Shown here piece by piece: positions 8,448 to 16,961 of a stretch of 64,000 bases of DNA. Each line of letters begins with the position of its first letter. Position 1 is the stretch's first letter. The position numbers and the translations under genes were made by a program. The stretch comes from CAIUGU01 sp965279735 (lineage in GTDB: Bacteria > Pseudomonadota > Gammaproteobacteria > Steroidobacterales > Steroidobacteraceae), in contig OZ257260.1 in assembly GCA_965279735.1 (NCBI GenBank), positions 1,116,001 to 1,180,000 on the forward strand. The letters are read 5' to 3'. Below the pieces are notes generated by a model, which saw only the letters and a program-made list of their open reading frames with translations, had not been told where the DNA came from and ran no database searches.

Positions 8448-10646
8448 ATGAGTTCCGTGGCTATCACTTTCGACCCTGCCGAAGCACTCTGGTTGCTGTC
8501 GGTGTTCTGTGCGCTCCATCGTCGCGACTTCGATGCAGCGCTCGTGGCCCGTGAATGTCTGCCGCCGCTGCAGATGGAGGATTTCGAGCGTATTGCCAGG
8601 GCGACAGGCCTGTCCGCGGACTTCACTGACATTCGCGGGTCGGCGTTGCTGCAGCAGCCTTTCCCGATAGCCATTCAGCTGCGTGACAGCGCAGACGACT
8701 TGTCTTCGGATGTGCCGGGTTGGCAGATACTCCTCCAGATTGACGAGGCAGGAGCGCTGCTGGCCTCGCGGACTTCAAAAGCGCCGAGGATCGTGCCGCT
8801 CGACGTCATGCGCGAACAGATGACGGGCCGGATCATATTGATTCGTCCGGGCGTGATGGCTCCGGCCGTTGCCGACAGTGCCGACGAGCCCCGTTCCTCG
8901 TTCGGCTTCAGCTGGTTCTTTCCGGAACTGCTCAAGCACGGCGGAATATGGAAGGAAGTGCTGGGAGCTTCACTGGTGTTGCAGCTCCTGGCGCTGGGAT
9001 TGCCACTCTTCACCCAGACCATCATCGACAAGGTCATTGTTCACCGCACCCAAAGCACGTTGATTGCACTGTCCATCGGAATGGGGGTGTTCATGGTGTT
9101 CACCGCTGTCCTGACGTGGATCCGCCAATACCTGATCCTCCATACCGGACGGCGGGTGGATGCGGTGCTCGGGAATCATGTCTTCGATCATCTCTTCAAG
9201 CTGCCATTGCGCTATTTTCACCATCGCCCCACAGGCGTTGTTGCGGCTCGAATGCAGGGGATCGAGACCATCCGGGAGTTCATCAGTTCGGCCGCCGTCA
9301 CGCTGATCCTGGATCTGCCTTTCCTGCTGATTTTCGTTGCCATCATGTTTTGGTACAGCGCTACTTTGACGTTGATCGTGCTCGGTATCTTGGCGGTCAT
9401 CGTGGCGGCAAGCCTTTTGGTCGCGCCGCTGTTCCAAACCCGACTGAACGAGCAGTTCTTGAGGGGTGCTGCCAACCAGGCGTTCCTGACCGAATACGTG
9501 GCCGGCATGGAAACCGTGAAGTCATTGCAGCTGGAACCCCAGCTTAATCGACGCTATCGCGACATGCTGGCTGCATTCCTCGAAACTTCGTTTCGAACCC
9601 GGCAGCTCGGCAATACGTACAACACCTTCGCCAATACCCTTGAGCAGATCATGAGTCTGGCTGTGTTGGGAATAGGTGCCTATATCGTCATGACCTCGAC
9701 GGCGCTGACGATCGGCATGCTGGTGGCCTTCCAGATGTTTGCGGGCCGGGTGTCGCAGCCGATGTTGCGACTCGTAGGGCTCTGGCAGCAGTTTCAGCAA
9801 GCACGGTTGTCGGTGAAGCGATTGGGCGATGTCATGAATGCCCCGGCTGAGCCGTATCGGCTGGAGCGCGCACGGACGAGTGCAGGCGCAGGGGCGGTGC
9901 TCATCGAGGGGCTATCGTTCCGCTACGACGAGAATCTGCCGTTCCTGTTTGATTCCTTTTCTCTCAACGTCGCTCCAGGCCAGCTCATCGCGATCATGGG
10001 TCCTTCCGGCGCCGGCAAGAGCACGTTAAGCAAGCTCTTGCAGGGCTTCTACATACCTACTGACGGATCGATTCGCGTGGACGGTGTCGACGTTCGATAT
10101 ATGGCGGTGAACGAGCTGCGGAGTCATTTCGGGGTCGTACCTCAAGAAACCACGCTGTTCTCCGGGACCATCCTCGACAATCTCAAGATCGCCGCGCCAT
10201 TCGCCTCATTCGAACAAGTGGAGGCCGCCTGCAAGATGGCAGAGATGCATGGCGCCATCGAGAGCCTGCCCAATGGCTACCAAACTGAGTTGGGCGAACG
10301 AGGCGTGGGGCTTTCGGGAGGGCAGCGACAGCGACTGGCAATCGCTCGTGCTCTGCTCAAGGGACCCCGGATTCTGATCTTCGACGAGGCCACCGCCAGC
10401 CTCGATCCGCCGACTGCAAATCAATTAGCCAAGACGATCAACGGGCTTAAGCAGCGCGCGACGATCCTGTTCATCGCGCACGCTTTGCCGAGGAGTCTGC
10501 ACGTCGATCAAGTCGTGCGGATTGGCGAGAGCCAGGCAGAGATACAAGGCGAGCGGGCTCAGACCTCTGCTCCCTCTCCCGGCATGGGGAGAGGGCGGGG
10601 TGAGGGTCCTACTCCTTCTCCCGGCATGGCGAGAGGGCTGGGGTGA
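8448..10646 (+). CDS. Type I secretion ABC transporter, HlyB-like
   Basis: This is a 732-residue exporter that would use ATP to drive a protein substrate through a trans-envelope channel. Residues 1-about 140 resemble a C39-like domain but lack the catalytic Cys/His arrangement, as in HlyB, so it should bind rather than cleave its substrate. The transmembrane domain spans about 165-440. The nucleotide-binding domain has Walker A GPSGAGKS (518-525), signature LSGGQRQR (622-629), and Walker B ILIFDEATASLD followed by an H-loop region (IAHALP). The last roughly 35 residues are encoded by an intergenic palindromic repeat array and are probably not part of the ancestral protein. An HlyD-type adaptor gene follows. 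No TolC or RTX substrate gene is nearby. Confidence 0.9.
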   Translation: MSSVAITFDPAEALWLLSVFCALHRRDFDAALVARECLPPLQMEDFERIARATGLSADFTDIRGSALLQQPFPIAIQLRDSADDLSSDVPGWQILLQIDEAGALLASRTSKAPRIVPLDVMREQMTGRIILIRPGVMAPAVADSADEPRSSFGFSWFFPELLKHGGIWKEVLGASLVLQLLALGLPLFTQTIIDKVIVHRTQSTLIALSIGMGVFMVFTAVLTWIRQYLILHTGRRVDAVLGNHVFDHLFKLPLRYFHHRPTGVVAARMQGIETIREFISSAAVTLILDLPFLLIFVAIMFWYSATLTLIVLGILAVIVAASLLVAPLFQTRLNEQFLRGAANQAFLTEYVAGMETVKSLQLEPQLNRRYRDMLAAFLETSFRTRQLGNTYNTFANTLEQIMSLAVLGIGAYIVMTSTALTIGMLVAFQMFAGRVSQPMLRLVGLWQQFQQARLSVKRLGDVMNAPAEPYRLERARTSAGAGAVLIEGLSFRYDENLPFLFDSFSLNVAPGQLIAIMGPSGAGKSTLSKLLQGFYIPTDGSIRVDGVDVRYMAVNELRSHFGVVPQETTLFSGTILDNLKIAAPFASFEQVEAACKMAEMHGAIESLPNGYQTELGERGVGLSGGQRQRLAIARALLKGPRILIFDEATASLDPPTANQLAKTINGLKQRATILFIAHALPRSLHVDQVVRIGESQAEIQGERAQTSAPSPGMGRGRGEGPTPSPGMARGLG

Positions 10647-10690
10647 GATCCACTCCCTCTCCCGACGTTGGGAGAGGGCTGGGGTGAGGG
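10571..10690. repeat. Three-unit palindromic repeat array (CCCTCTCCC...GGGAGAGGG type)
   Basis: Three units start at 10571, 10613 and 10654 (period 41-42 bp). Each has a CTCCCTCTCCC-like left arm, a short centre and a GGGAGAGGGCTGGGGTGAGGG-like right arm, so each can form a hairpin. Unit 2 is slightly degenerate (CTTCTCCC). The array overlaps the 3-prime end of the ABC transporter gene and ends 6 bp before the HlyD ATG. Similar motifs are widespread intergenic repeats in proteobacteria. Confidence 0.85.
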
Positions 10691-10696
10691 TTCTTC

Positions 10697-12043
10697 ATGA
10701 ATGCTGAATCAACTGTTGTGCTTCCCCTGAACATCCGCGTCGCATCCGCGTTGTTCGAAATCGAAACGACAGACCCCTCCAGAGGCAGCCGCATCGTCCT
10801 CAAGACCGTCTGTGTCCTGTTCGGGTTGCTGCTCATCTGGGCTTTGTTCGCAAAGCTCGATATCGTGGCGGTAGCCGAAGGCAGGCTGGTTCCACAGACC
10901 TACGTCAAGATCGTGCAACCCGCAGAGGCAGGCATCGTGAGGGAGATCCTCGTGCAGGAAGGGAGCTCCGTCCAGGAAGGGCAAGTGCTGGTGCGGCTCG
11001 ATCCCACGATGACCGTCGCCGATGGCAGGGCTCTTGAGCGGGAGCTGGCATTGCAGCGCCTGCAGTTGCGCCGCATCGAAGCCGAACTTGAGGGTCAAGT
11101 GCTCACGAAAGCGCCTGATGACGATCCGCTCCTGTTCGCGCAGGTGAAGGCGCAATTGTCAGCACACCGCCAGACGTTCCTTGATGCTGTCGCCGCGGAG
11201 CAGATGGCCACGCGCCGGGCGGAACACGACCTCAGTGCGGCGAGGGAAACGCTGGAAAAACTGGAATCCACGTTGCCGAGTTACGAACGGTCTGCTCAAG
11301 CCTTCGAGAAGCTCGCTGGCCAGAAGTTGATGGGGACACTCCAGGCGGAAGAAAAGCGCAGAGAAGCGCTCGAGCAAGCGCGGGATCTGGAATCCCAGCG
11401 CGGAACAGTCGCCTCGATGACGGCTGCGATAGAAGAGCACAGGCAGCGACTGGCTCAAATTGAAAGTTCCTATCGCAGTGACCTCGCAACCCTTCGCCTG
11501 CAAACGCTGTCCACTACCAGTCAGCTCGAACAGAACGTGGCGAAGAATACGTACAGGGAAGGCCTCCTTGAGCTCAAAGCTCCGCAAGCCGGTGTCGTGA
11601 AGGATCTCGCCACCACGACACTGGGCGCCGTCATTCAGCCTGGGACGGTGTTGCTGAGCCTCGTGCCCATCGACGAACCCCTTTTGGCCGAAGTGGCTAT
11701 CGAGAATTCGGATATCGGGTTTGTGGAGGTCGGGCAACCTGTCCGATTGAAGCTGGCTGCGTACCCATTCCAGAAATATGGGATGGTCGAAGGCGTCGTA
11801 AAAACCGTAAGTGCAGATGCGAAGAACGTGGATCAGAGCGAAAAGGACGATCCAGGCAAGCGTCGCCCTCTCGCCTTCAAGGCGCTGGTAGCGCTTCAGA
11901 CGCAACGTCTTGGCATGGATGGTCTTGGTCTCGGCGCTGGCATGCAGGTCAGTGCAGAGATTCGGCAAGGAGAAAGAACTGTCATGGAATATCTGCTGTC
12001 TCCCGTGCAGAGAGTAAAAAGTGAAGCGGGGAGGGAGCGTTGA
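10697..12043 (+). CDS. Type I secretion periplasmic adaptor, HlyD family
   Basis: This 448-residue membrane-fusion protein would link the upstream ABC exporter to an outer-membrane channel. A single N-terminal membrane anchor (about residues 33-52) follows a short cytoplasmic segment. A biotinyl-lipoyl-like half-motif (VKIVQPAEAGIVREILVQEGSSVQEGQVLVRLD region, cut short) comes next, then a long coiled-coil hairpin (about 110-290). The second lipoyl half (LKAPQAGVVKDL) and the HlyD beta-barrel domain close the protein. The transporter/adaptor pairing supports a T1SS; the channel would have to be TolC encoded elsewhere. Confidence 0.9.
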   Translation: MNAESTVVLPLNIRVASALFEIETTDPSRGSRIVLKTVCVLFGLLLIWALFAKLDIVAVAEGRLVPQTYVKIVQPAEAGIVREILVQEGSSVQEGQVLVRLDPTMTVADGRALERELALQRLQLRRIEAELEGQVLTKAPDDDPLLFAQVKAQLSAHRQTFLDAVAAEQMATRRAEHDLSAARETLEKLESTLPSYERSAQAFEKLAGQKLMGTLQAEEKRREALEQARDLESQRGTVASMTAAIEEHRQRLAQIESSYRSDLATLRLQTLSTTSQLEQNVAKNTYREGLLELKAPQAGVVKDLATTTLGAVIQPGTVLLSLVPIDEPLLAEVAIENSDIGFVEVGQPVRLKLAAYPFQKYGMVEGVVKTVSADAKNVDQSEKDDPGKRRPLAFKALVALQTQRLGMDGLGLGAGMQVSAEIRQGERTVMEYLLSPVQRVKSEAGRER

Positions 12044-12206
12044 TCGATGTGCCTCCCGTTGACCAGGCCTGCCCGGCAGCGGCATCGAAAACCGAACTCC
12101 TTCTCCGGCGCCATCCGGAATAATTTGCAAAGTGCTCCTGGCAGTTCCACCCGCAATCTCCTCCTGTCTATACTTCGCGCTTCTATCCCCTTGAGGAATC
12201 GTGGAC

Positions 12207-12959
12207 ATGTCGAGACAGCCTTCAGGTTTTTCACTAGCTCTTTCCGTTTGCGTCGCCGCGGCGCTCTATGCCGGCACGGCGTCAGCAGACTGGACGGGAA
12301 AGGGCGAGGTGGGGGTGGCGGTCGCGAGCGGAAATACAGAGACCAAAGCAGCCAATGCGAAAGTGGAGATGGTCAATGAGCTGGACAAGTGGAAGCACCT
12401 GCTGGGGCTGACGGGAAACTATGCGGCTGACGATATCGGGACGACCGGCCAGCGCTGGGAAGCCCGCGGACAGTCCGAGTACCGCTTCGGGGACAATACC
12501 TTCTCATTCGCGTCTGCACGCTACGAAGACGATCGGTTCAGCGGCTTCAACTACCAGGCCACCGTGGGCGCCGGCTTGGGTTATCACTTCATTGATACCG
12601 AAATAACAAAGCTGACCGCGCAGGTCGGTGCCGGTTACAAGTTCTTCGAAACCCGCGAGTCGCTGGACGATGACGGCATCACGTTCATTCCCGCGGCGAG
12701 CGACAGCGAGCTGATTTTCACCGCAGGCGTCGACTTTTCGCATCAGCTCACCGATACGACGAAAGTCCTCAACAAGTTCATCGTGGAATCGGGAAGCGAC
12801 AATACGTTCCTGCAGAATGAACTGTCACTTCAAGTGCGCATGACGGAAGTTCTGGCGCTGGCAGTGGGCTACGCGGTTCGGCACAACACCGATCCGCCGG
12901 ATGGCTTCGAGAAAACCGATACGCTGTCGACGTTGAATCTCGTGTACGAGTTCAAGTAG
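12207..12959 (+). CDS. DUF481 outer-membrane protein (YdiY-like)
   Basis: The 250-residue protein has an N-terminal signal peptide cleaved near ASA-D at about residue 27, followed by alternating amphipathic strands and a C-terminal hydrophobic strand ending in F-K. This is typical of the salt-stress-induced outer-membrane protein (DUF481) family, including the early GKGEVGVAVASGNTETK motif. Its molecular role is unknown. The ATG at 12207 has GAGGA nine bases upstream, which is better spaced than the GTG at 12201. The preceding 163 bp contain no recognisable gene. Confidence 0.85.
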   Translation: MSRQPSGFSLALSVCVAAALYAGTASADWTGKGEVGVAVASGNTETKAANAKVEMVNELDKWKHLLGLTGNYAADDIGTTGQRWEARGQSEYRFGDNTFSFASARYEDDRFSGFNYQATVGAGLGYHFIDTEITKLTAQVGAGYKFFETRESLDDDGITFIPAASDSELIFTAGVDFSHQLTDTTKVLNKFIVESGSDNTFLQNELSLQVRMTEVLALAVGYAVRHNTDPPDGFEKTDTLSTLNLVYEFK

Positions 12960-12977
12960 CAGGCCGCTGCATGTGGG

Positions 12978-15179
12978 TCAGAACCGGAAGGTATGGCCCA
13001 CCTTCAGCACGACTTCCGCGTTCTCCGAGTGGAAACGGTTGTCGCGATCGAAGTCCTGCAGGGCGTGATTGACGACGAAATAGGTCTCGCGTCCCATTTC
13101 CGGAATCCACTGTACCCTGCTGTCGAACCCCAGCACTTCCGACTCGTTGTCGTACTGGACCAGGTTCGACCACGAGAGCGTGGAGGAGAAGACGATGTCC
13201 GCGCGGAATTCAATCAAGCGCGTAATGAAGTTGCCCTCCGGCAGCTCCACGTCGAAGTATTCGTATGCTCCTGCCATGGCGAAGTGCGGTGAGGGCCGCC
13301 AGACGATCTCGCCCTCGATGTTGACACGTTCGCCATCATAGAAGTCGCCGGTGGCGTAGCGGACCGTCCCGGAGACCGCGCGATGACCGCCGGTTTCAAT
13401 CGCTACCTTGTACTCGTCGAAGGAATACTCGCCGGTCGCCAGGACGACTCCATCCGAGATTTCGAAGTCCTCATATAAAACTTCCTTGCTCGAAATGTAG
13501 TTGAGCTCCAGTTCTTCGCCGGACGAAGTCTGCATCACGAATGGACGCAGTGTCGTGACCTGCGACTGCAGACCTCCGTCAAGCAGCTCTATGCGCTGTA
13601 CGTCGAAGGTTCCGAAGAATTCCTGGATGAAGCCATCCATCCGCCACGTATAGCGCGACTCCAGCGTGTAGTCGCGAATCCCGGGGTTGTTCACGAACCC
13701 CAGTGCCGGATAGAAGTTCTGCTGCAGTTCCTTCATCCCGAGCCCGGCCCTGAAGCCGGTTTGATTCGGCATGCCGATACGCAATCCATAGGCGGCGTCG
13801 TCACCGCTGACGCCCTCCGTTTGGCTCTTCTGATACCAGACTTCAGCTTCGAGCACATTGTCCCCGGGGAGACGGGTGTTCTGGTAGCGGAAGTCCGCAC
13901 CCACCACGGAGTTGCCTGCGTTTGAGCGAGGATCGCCGTTCGTGACGATCAGTCCGAGACTCGATTCTTCCAGTACGTTGACCACGGCACGGCCGACCAG
14001 AAGGTTGCGGGCATCAACGGTGTCGTACGCAGCCTGTTGCACGTCGAGCAGCCCTACGTTCCAGTTCCCGACTCGCCCGGTCAGCTTGCCGCCGACCTTG
14101 AGGTCCACCGGCTGGCCGGTCCCACTCAAGCCAATCCGTCGCGAGAAGAAGGGCCGGCCGTTCTCGAGCGAGCTGCCCGAGATCTCCGTATCGTTGTCGG
14201 CGCTGCTCAGGCGGCCAAATTCGAAGATGTCCGCACCCTGCAGGAAGAACGCGCGTTTCTCGGGAAAGAACAGGCTGAAGCGCGTCAGGTTGACCTCGCG
14301 ATCATCGACTTCCGTTGCGGAGAAGTCAGTGTTGATCGTGAGAGCAGCGGTGAGGGCAGGGGTGATCTTGTAGAACACATCGAGCGAAGGCTCGACGTTC
14401 TGGTCGTCGCTTTCCGGGTTGAACTGCCGTTCATGCCGGAAACTCAAAGAAGGGACGACGTCGAGGCCAAGGCCCTGGTCGAGTCCGCTGAATCCGGAGG
14501 CAAGACCCGCCGTTCCCGGATTCACCTGCTGGTTGCGAGAGGTCCAGCCGATCGATTCTCCGCGCCGTTCGATGGCGCGTTCGAAAGCGATGCCCCAGCT
14601 ATCGCTGGCGGGGTCGAACGACAGCGTCTTCAGGGGAATGGCCATCTCGGCGATCCAGCCTTCGCCATCACGCGCGCCCATGGCCCTCCAGATGCCCCGC
14701 CAGTCGAAGTTGCGGCTGGTCGTGTTCTGGAAGATCGCCTGGCGTCGTACGCCGTTGGCATTCACCTCGAACGAGTATCCGTTGCGCCGGTCGTTGAAGG
14801 TATCGATCACCAGGCCAAACCGGTCGTCGTCCCAGATCTCTTCGCCCTGTCTCAATACCTGCGCCGAAACGCGATCCGGCTCGCTGTCCCACATCTTCGC
14901 CGCGACATAGAGATTTTCTGCGTCAAGCATGACGTAGACGCGGGTGCGCTCGGACGGCGTAGCGAATTCGATCGGCTCGATCTGGTGGAAGTCCTCGATG
15001 GCCGTCGCGCCTGCCCATTCGTTTTCGTTCAGCACGCCATCGATTGTGGGTGCCGCTGTCGTGCGGGCGACACGAATGGACTTGGTCTCGGGTTCGGGTA
15101 TCTGGGCGATGGCCGGCCCTGCAAGCAGGCAGGCCACTGCCATCAGCCGATGCGAGCCGGAAGAAACGCGTGCGAACAT
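12978..15179 (-). CDS. CBM9-like/DUF5916 outer-membrane protein
   Basis: The protein has about 733 residues. A signal peptide ends near AIAQ (residue 26). A carbohydrate-binding family-9-like beta-sandwich follows (about 45-220: APTIDGVLNENEW, then YVMLDAENLYVAAKMWD). A DUF5916 domain with many beta-strands runs to a terminal phenylalanine, suggesting an outer-membrane barrel. The family is seen in polymer-degrading bacteria; its substrate is unknown. I chose the ATG at 15179 because AAGGA lies about 7 bp upstream; a TTG 33 bp earlier is the alternative. It is convergent with the DUF481 gene, 18 bp apart. Confidence 0.85.
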   Translation of the reverse strand: MFARVSSGSHRLMAVACLLAGPAIAQIPEPETKSIRVARTTAAPTIDGVLNENEWAGATAIEDFHQIEPIEFATPSERTRVYVMLDAENLYVAAKMWDSEPDRVSAQVLRQGEEIWDDDRFGLVIDTFNDRRNGYSFEVNANGVRRQAIFQNTTSRNFDWRGIWRAMGARDGEGWIAEMAIPLKTLSFDPASDSWGIAFERAIERRGESIGWTSRNQQVNPGTAGLASGFSGLDQGLGLDVVPSLSFRHERQFNPESDDQNVEPSLDVFYKITPALTAALTINTDFSATEVDDREVNLTRFSLFFPEKRAFFLQGADIFEFGRLSSADNDTEISGSSLENGRPFFSRRIGLSGTGQPVDLKVGGKLTGRVGNWNVGLLDVQQAAYDTVDARNLLVGRAVVNVLEESSLGLIVTNGDPRSNAGNSVVGADFRYQNTRLPGDNVLEAEVWYQKSQTEGVSGDDAAYGLRIGMPNQTGFRAGLGMKELQQNFYPALGFVNNPGIRDYTLESRYTWRMDGFIQEFFGTFDVQRIELLDGGLQSQVTTLRPFVMQTSSGEELELNYISSKEVLYEDFEISDGVVLATGEYSFDEYKVAIETGGHRAVSGTVRYATGDFYDGERVNIEGEIVWRPSPHFAMAGAYEYFDVELPEGNFITRLIEFRADIVFSSTLSWSNLVQYDNESEVLGFDSRVQWIPEMGRETYFVVNHALQDFDRDNRFHSENAEVVLKVGHTFRF

Positions 15180-15295
15180 GACCCCGTCCTTTTCAAGGAT
15201 TATTTTTGCCAAGGGTCAGAACACCGGGGATGCTAAAGAGTTTCAGGAACGACTGGATATGCAGCGGTTCTTGACAAAAAAACACACTCGCAACG

Positions 15296-15805
15296 TCAGC
15301 CGGGTCCATCCATGTTGCGGGGATAGTCGAGTTCGACTTCCTTGCCGCAGTTCCAGTCGAGGTCGCTCCACTCACGAACGTCGAGAGAGACCGTAACGAC
15401 TGCGCAGGTAGGCATGTGATCGATGCGGCGGTCGACCGCCACCTGGTCCGCAAATTCCGTCATGCCCGGGTTGTGCCCGATCACCATCACATGGCGCGCG
15501 GTGGCTCCGAGTTCGCGAATGACGGTGAGGATCATGTTCGGCACGGCGTGATACAGCCGTTCATCCTGATGCACCTTGTCAGCCGAAAGGCCCAGCTCGC
15601 GTGCGATGAGATTGGCGGTACTCGCAGCCCTGACCGCGGGACTTGTAATGAGAAAATCGGGTTTGAGTTTGCGTTCCCGTAAACGCCGGCCCATGTCCGG
15701 TGCATCCTTAAGTCCACGTGCGTTCAGCGGCCGGTCCCAGTCCGGCTGACCGGCAACACTCCAGTCGGACTTGGCATGCCGAACAAGCGTGAGTCGTTTC
15801 ATCAT
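15296..15805 (-). CDS. sixA: SixA-type histidine phosphatase
   Basis: This 169-residue histidine-phosphatase (branch 2) protein has the catalytic RHG-like motif in LVRHAKSDW (H10), an SPAVRA motif and a second histidine in VIGHNPGM. SixA dephosphorylates phosphohistidine on the NPr/HPt proteins in E. coli; the target here is not shown. It lies downstream of the suf genes on the same strand, 20 bp after the Rieske gene. Whether it is functionally linked to Fe-S assembly is unknown. Two tandem ATGs mark the start. Confidence 0.88.
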   Translation of the reverse strand: MMKRLTLVRHAKSDWSVAGQPDWDRPLNARGLKDAPDMGRRLRERKLKPDFLITSPAVRAASTANLIARELGLSADKVHQDERLYHAVPNMILTVIRELGATARHVMVIGHNPGMTEFADQVAVDRRIDHMPTCAVVTVSLDVREWSDLDWNCGKEVELDYPRNMDGPG

Positions 15806-15825
15806 TTTTATAACCCCCCGGCTTT

Positions 15826-16137
15826 TCAGTCGGCAGCTTGCACTTCGACGACGCCGTCGGCAATCCGGGTCGCGAAGCTTCTTATAGGTTCATAAGCGGG
15901 TGGCCCGAGCACCGCTCCGGTCCGCAAGCAGAAACGGGCGCCATGCCGAGGGCAGACCACCACATCGCCTTCCACTGCTCCTCCGGCCAGACCACCGCCG
16001 TCGTGCGTACAGACGTCCTCGACTGCGCAGAACTCACCCGCAACGTTGAAGACCGCGATTGGCACGCCATCGACCTCAACCTGTGCGTAATCACCAGGCG
16101 GGATGTTTGAAGCTGGAGCTACCGGAGTCCAGCTCAT
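15826..16137 (-). CDS. Rieske [2Fe-2S] ferredoxin, dioxygenase-ferredoxin type
   Basis: This 103-residue soluble Rieske protein has all four ligands visible: C43-x-H45 (VCTHDGGGL) and C62-x2-H65 (VCPRHGARF). It belongs to the non-haem-oxygenase ferredoxin/NirD-like branch. No oxygenase is nearby. The position after sufT suggests a client or electron carrier of the Suf pathway. The ATG at 16137 has GGAG six bases upstream, which decides against the ATG at 16149. Confidence 0.92.
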   Translation of the reverse strand: MSWTPVAPASNIPPGDYAQVEVDGVPIAVFNVAGEFCAVEDVCTHDGGGLAGGAVEGDVVVCPRHGARFCLRTGAVLGPPAYEPIRSFATRIADGVVEVQAAD

Positions 16138-16182
16138 GGGGCGCTCCACATTGCCGGACGTTCGGTGAGTGATTTACGTCGG

Positions 16183-16365
16183 AAGTTGCTTTCGGAATCG
16201 TCAAAAACACGGACGTTTTTGTCGAAGCCCCCAAGGGCGGCGCGGATGCCTCTCGCGAAATATATTTCGCCCGCGTCGCGGGTGGCTACGGATAGCCACC
16301 CTGGTCCAGCCGCGCAGCAAGGATAGCGAAGCAGCTGGGGTTTACGGCGTTTCCGAAAGCAACTT
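16183..16365. repeat. Structured intergenic element with 15-bp terminal inverted repeats
   Basis: The 251 bp between sufT and the Rieske gene hold a 15-bp perfect inverted repeat (16183-16197 and 16351-16365). Three more symmetric motifs lie inside it: a 7-bp stem at 16202-16221, a 16-bp perfect palindrome at 16255-16270 and an 8-bp stem at 16281-16300. The whole could fold as one cruciform or an RNA with several hairpins. Size and terminal repeats resemble a MITE-like or other non-autonomous intergenic element. The small open frames across it look like chance. Confidence 0.7.
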
Positions 16366-16388
16366 GGGGCGGAAGTCACTGGAGGGTC

Positions 16389-16940
16389 TCAATACATTCC
16401 GGTCTGCAGGCGGGCGACTTCCGACATCATGGTCTGGTTCCACGGCGGATCGAACACGAGTTCGACATCGGCGCGTTTGACGGTGGGGACGAATTCGACT
16501 TTTTCCTTCACATCGCGCACGAGGACTTCACCCATGCCGCAGCCAGGTGCGGTTAGTGTCATCTTGATGGCAGCGACGCGCTGCCCATCTTCTTCCCGCG
16601 TGAGATCGCATTCGTAGATGAGCCCCAGGTCCACGATGTTCACGGGGATCTCGGGGTCGTAGCAGGTACGCATCTGCTCCCAGACGAGATTCTTCACGTC
16701 ATCGTCCGTGGCGTCCGGCGGCAGCTCGGGGGCAAGCATCGGCTCCTGGCCGAGCGCATCGGCATCGGATCCTGCTACCCGGAACAGGTTGCCTTCGATA
16801 TAGACAGTGAAGCTGCCGCCCAGCGCCTGCGTGATGAAGCCCGTCTTGCCGGCGCGCAGCGTGACCGGCACCCCGGCGGGAACCATGATGGCATCGACAT
16901 CCCTGCCGATGATGACTGCTTCGTTGTCGTGACTGGGCAA
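16389..16940 (-). CDS. sufT: Fe-S cluster assembly protein SufT (MIP18/DUF59)
   Basis: The 183-residue protein has the SufT N-terminal block (ITQALGGSFTVYIEGN, residues about 36-51) followed by the DUF59/MIP18 domain with DPEIPVNIVDLGLIYE and the conserved TAPGCGMGEVL containing the domain cysteine. SufT is an accessory factor for Fe-S maturation, important under high demand. The start is TTG, needed to keep the conserved N-terminal strand; the next in-frame ATG (AIMVPAG) would remove part of it. It lies 21 bp after sufU. Confidence 0.92.
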   Translation of the reverse strand: MPSHDNEAVIIGRDVDAIMVPAGVPVTLRAGKTGFITQALGGSFTVYIEGNLFRVAGSDADALGQEPMLAPELPPDATDDDVKNLVWEQMRTCYDPEIPVNIVDLGLIYECDLTREEDGQRVAAIKMTLTAPGCGMGEVLVRDVKEKVEFVPTVKRADVELVFDPPWNQTMMSEVARLQTGMY

Positions 16941-16961
16941 AGCGGTATTCCGGTGAAGTAG

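Noticed and set aside
14037..15236. Open frame of 399 residues opposite the DUF5916 gene
   Set aside because: The minus-strand gene has a signal peptide and recognisable domains, and the plus frame runs past its start with no motifs.
16134..16379. 81-residue minus-strand frame across the structured suf element
   Set aside because: It consists mostly of inverted-repeat sequence, has no ribosome site and overlaps the Rieske gene start.
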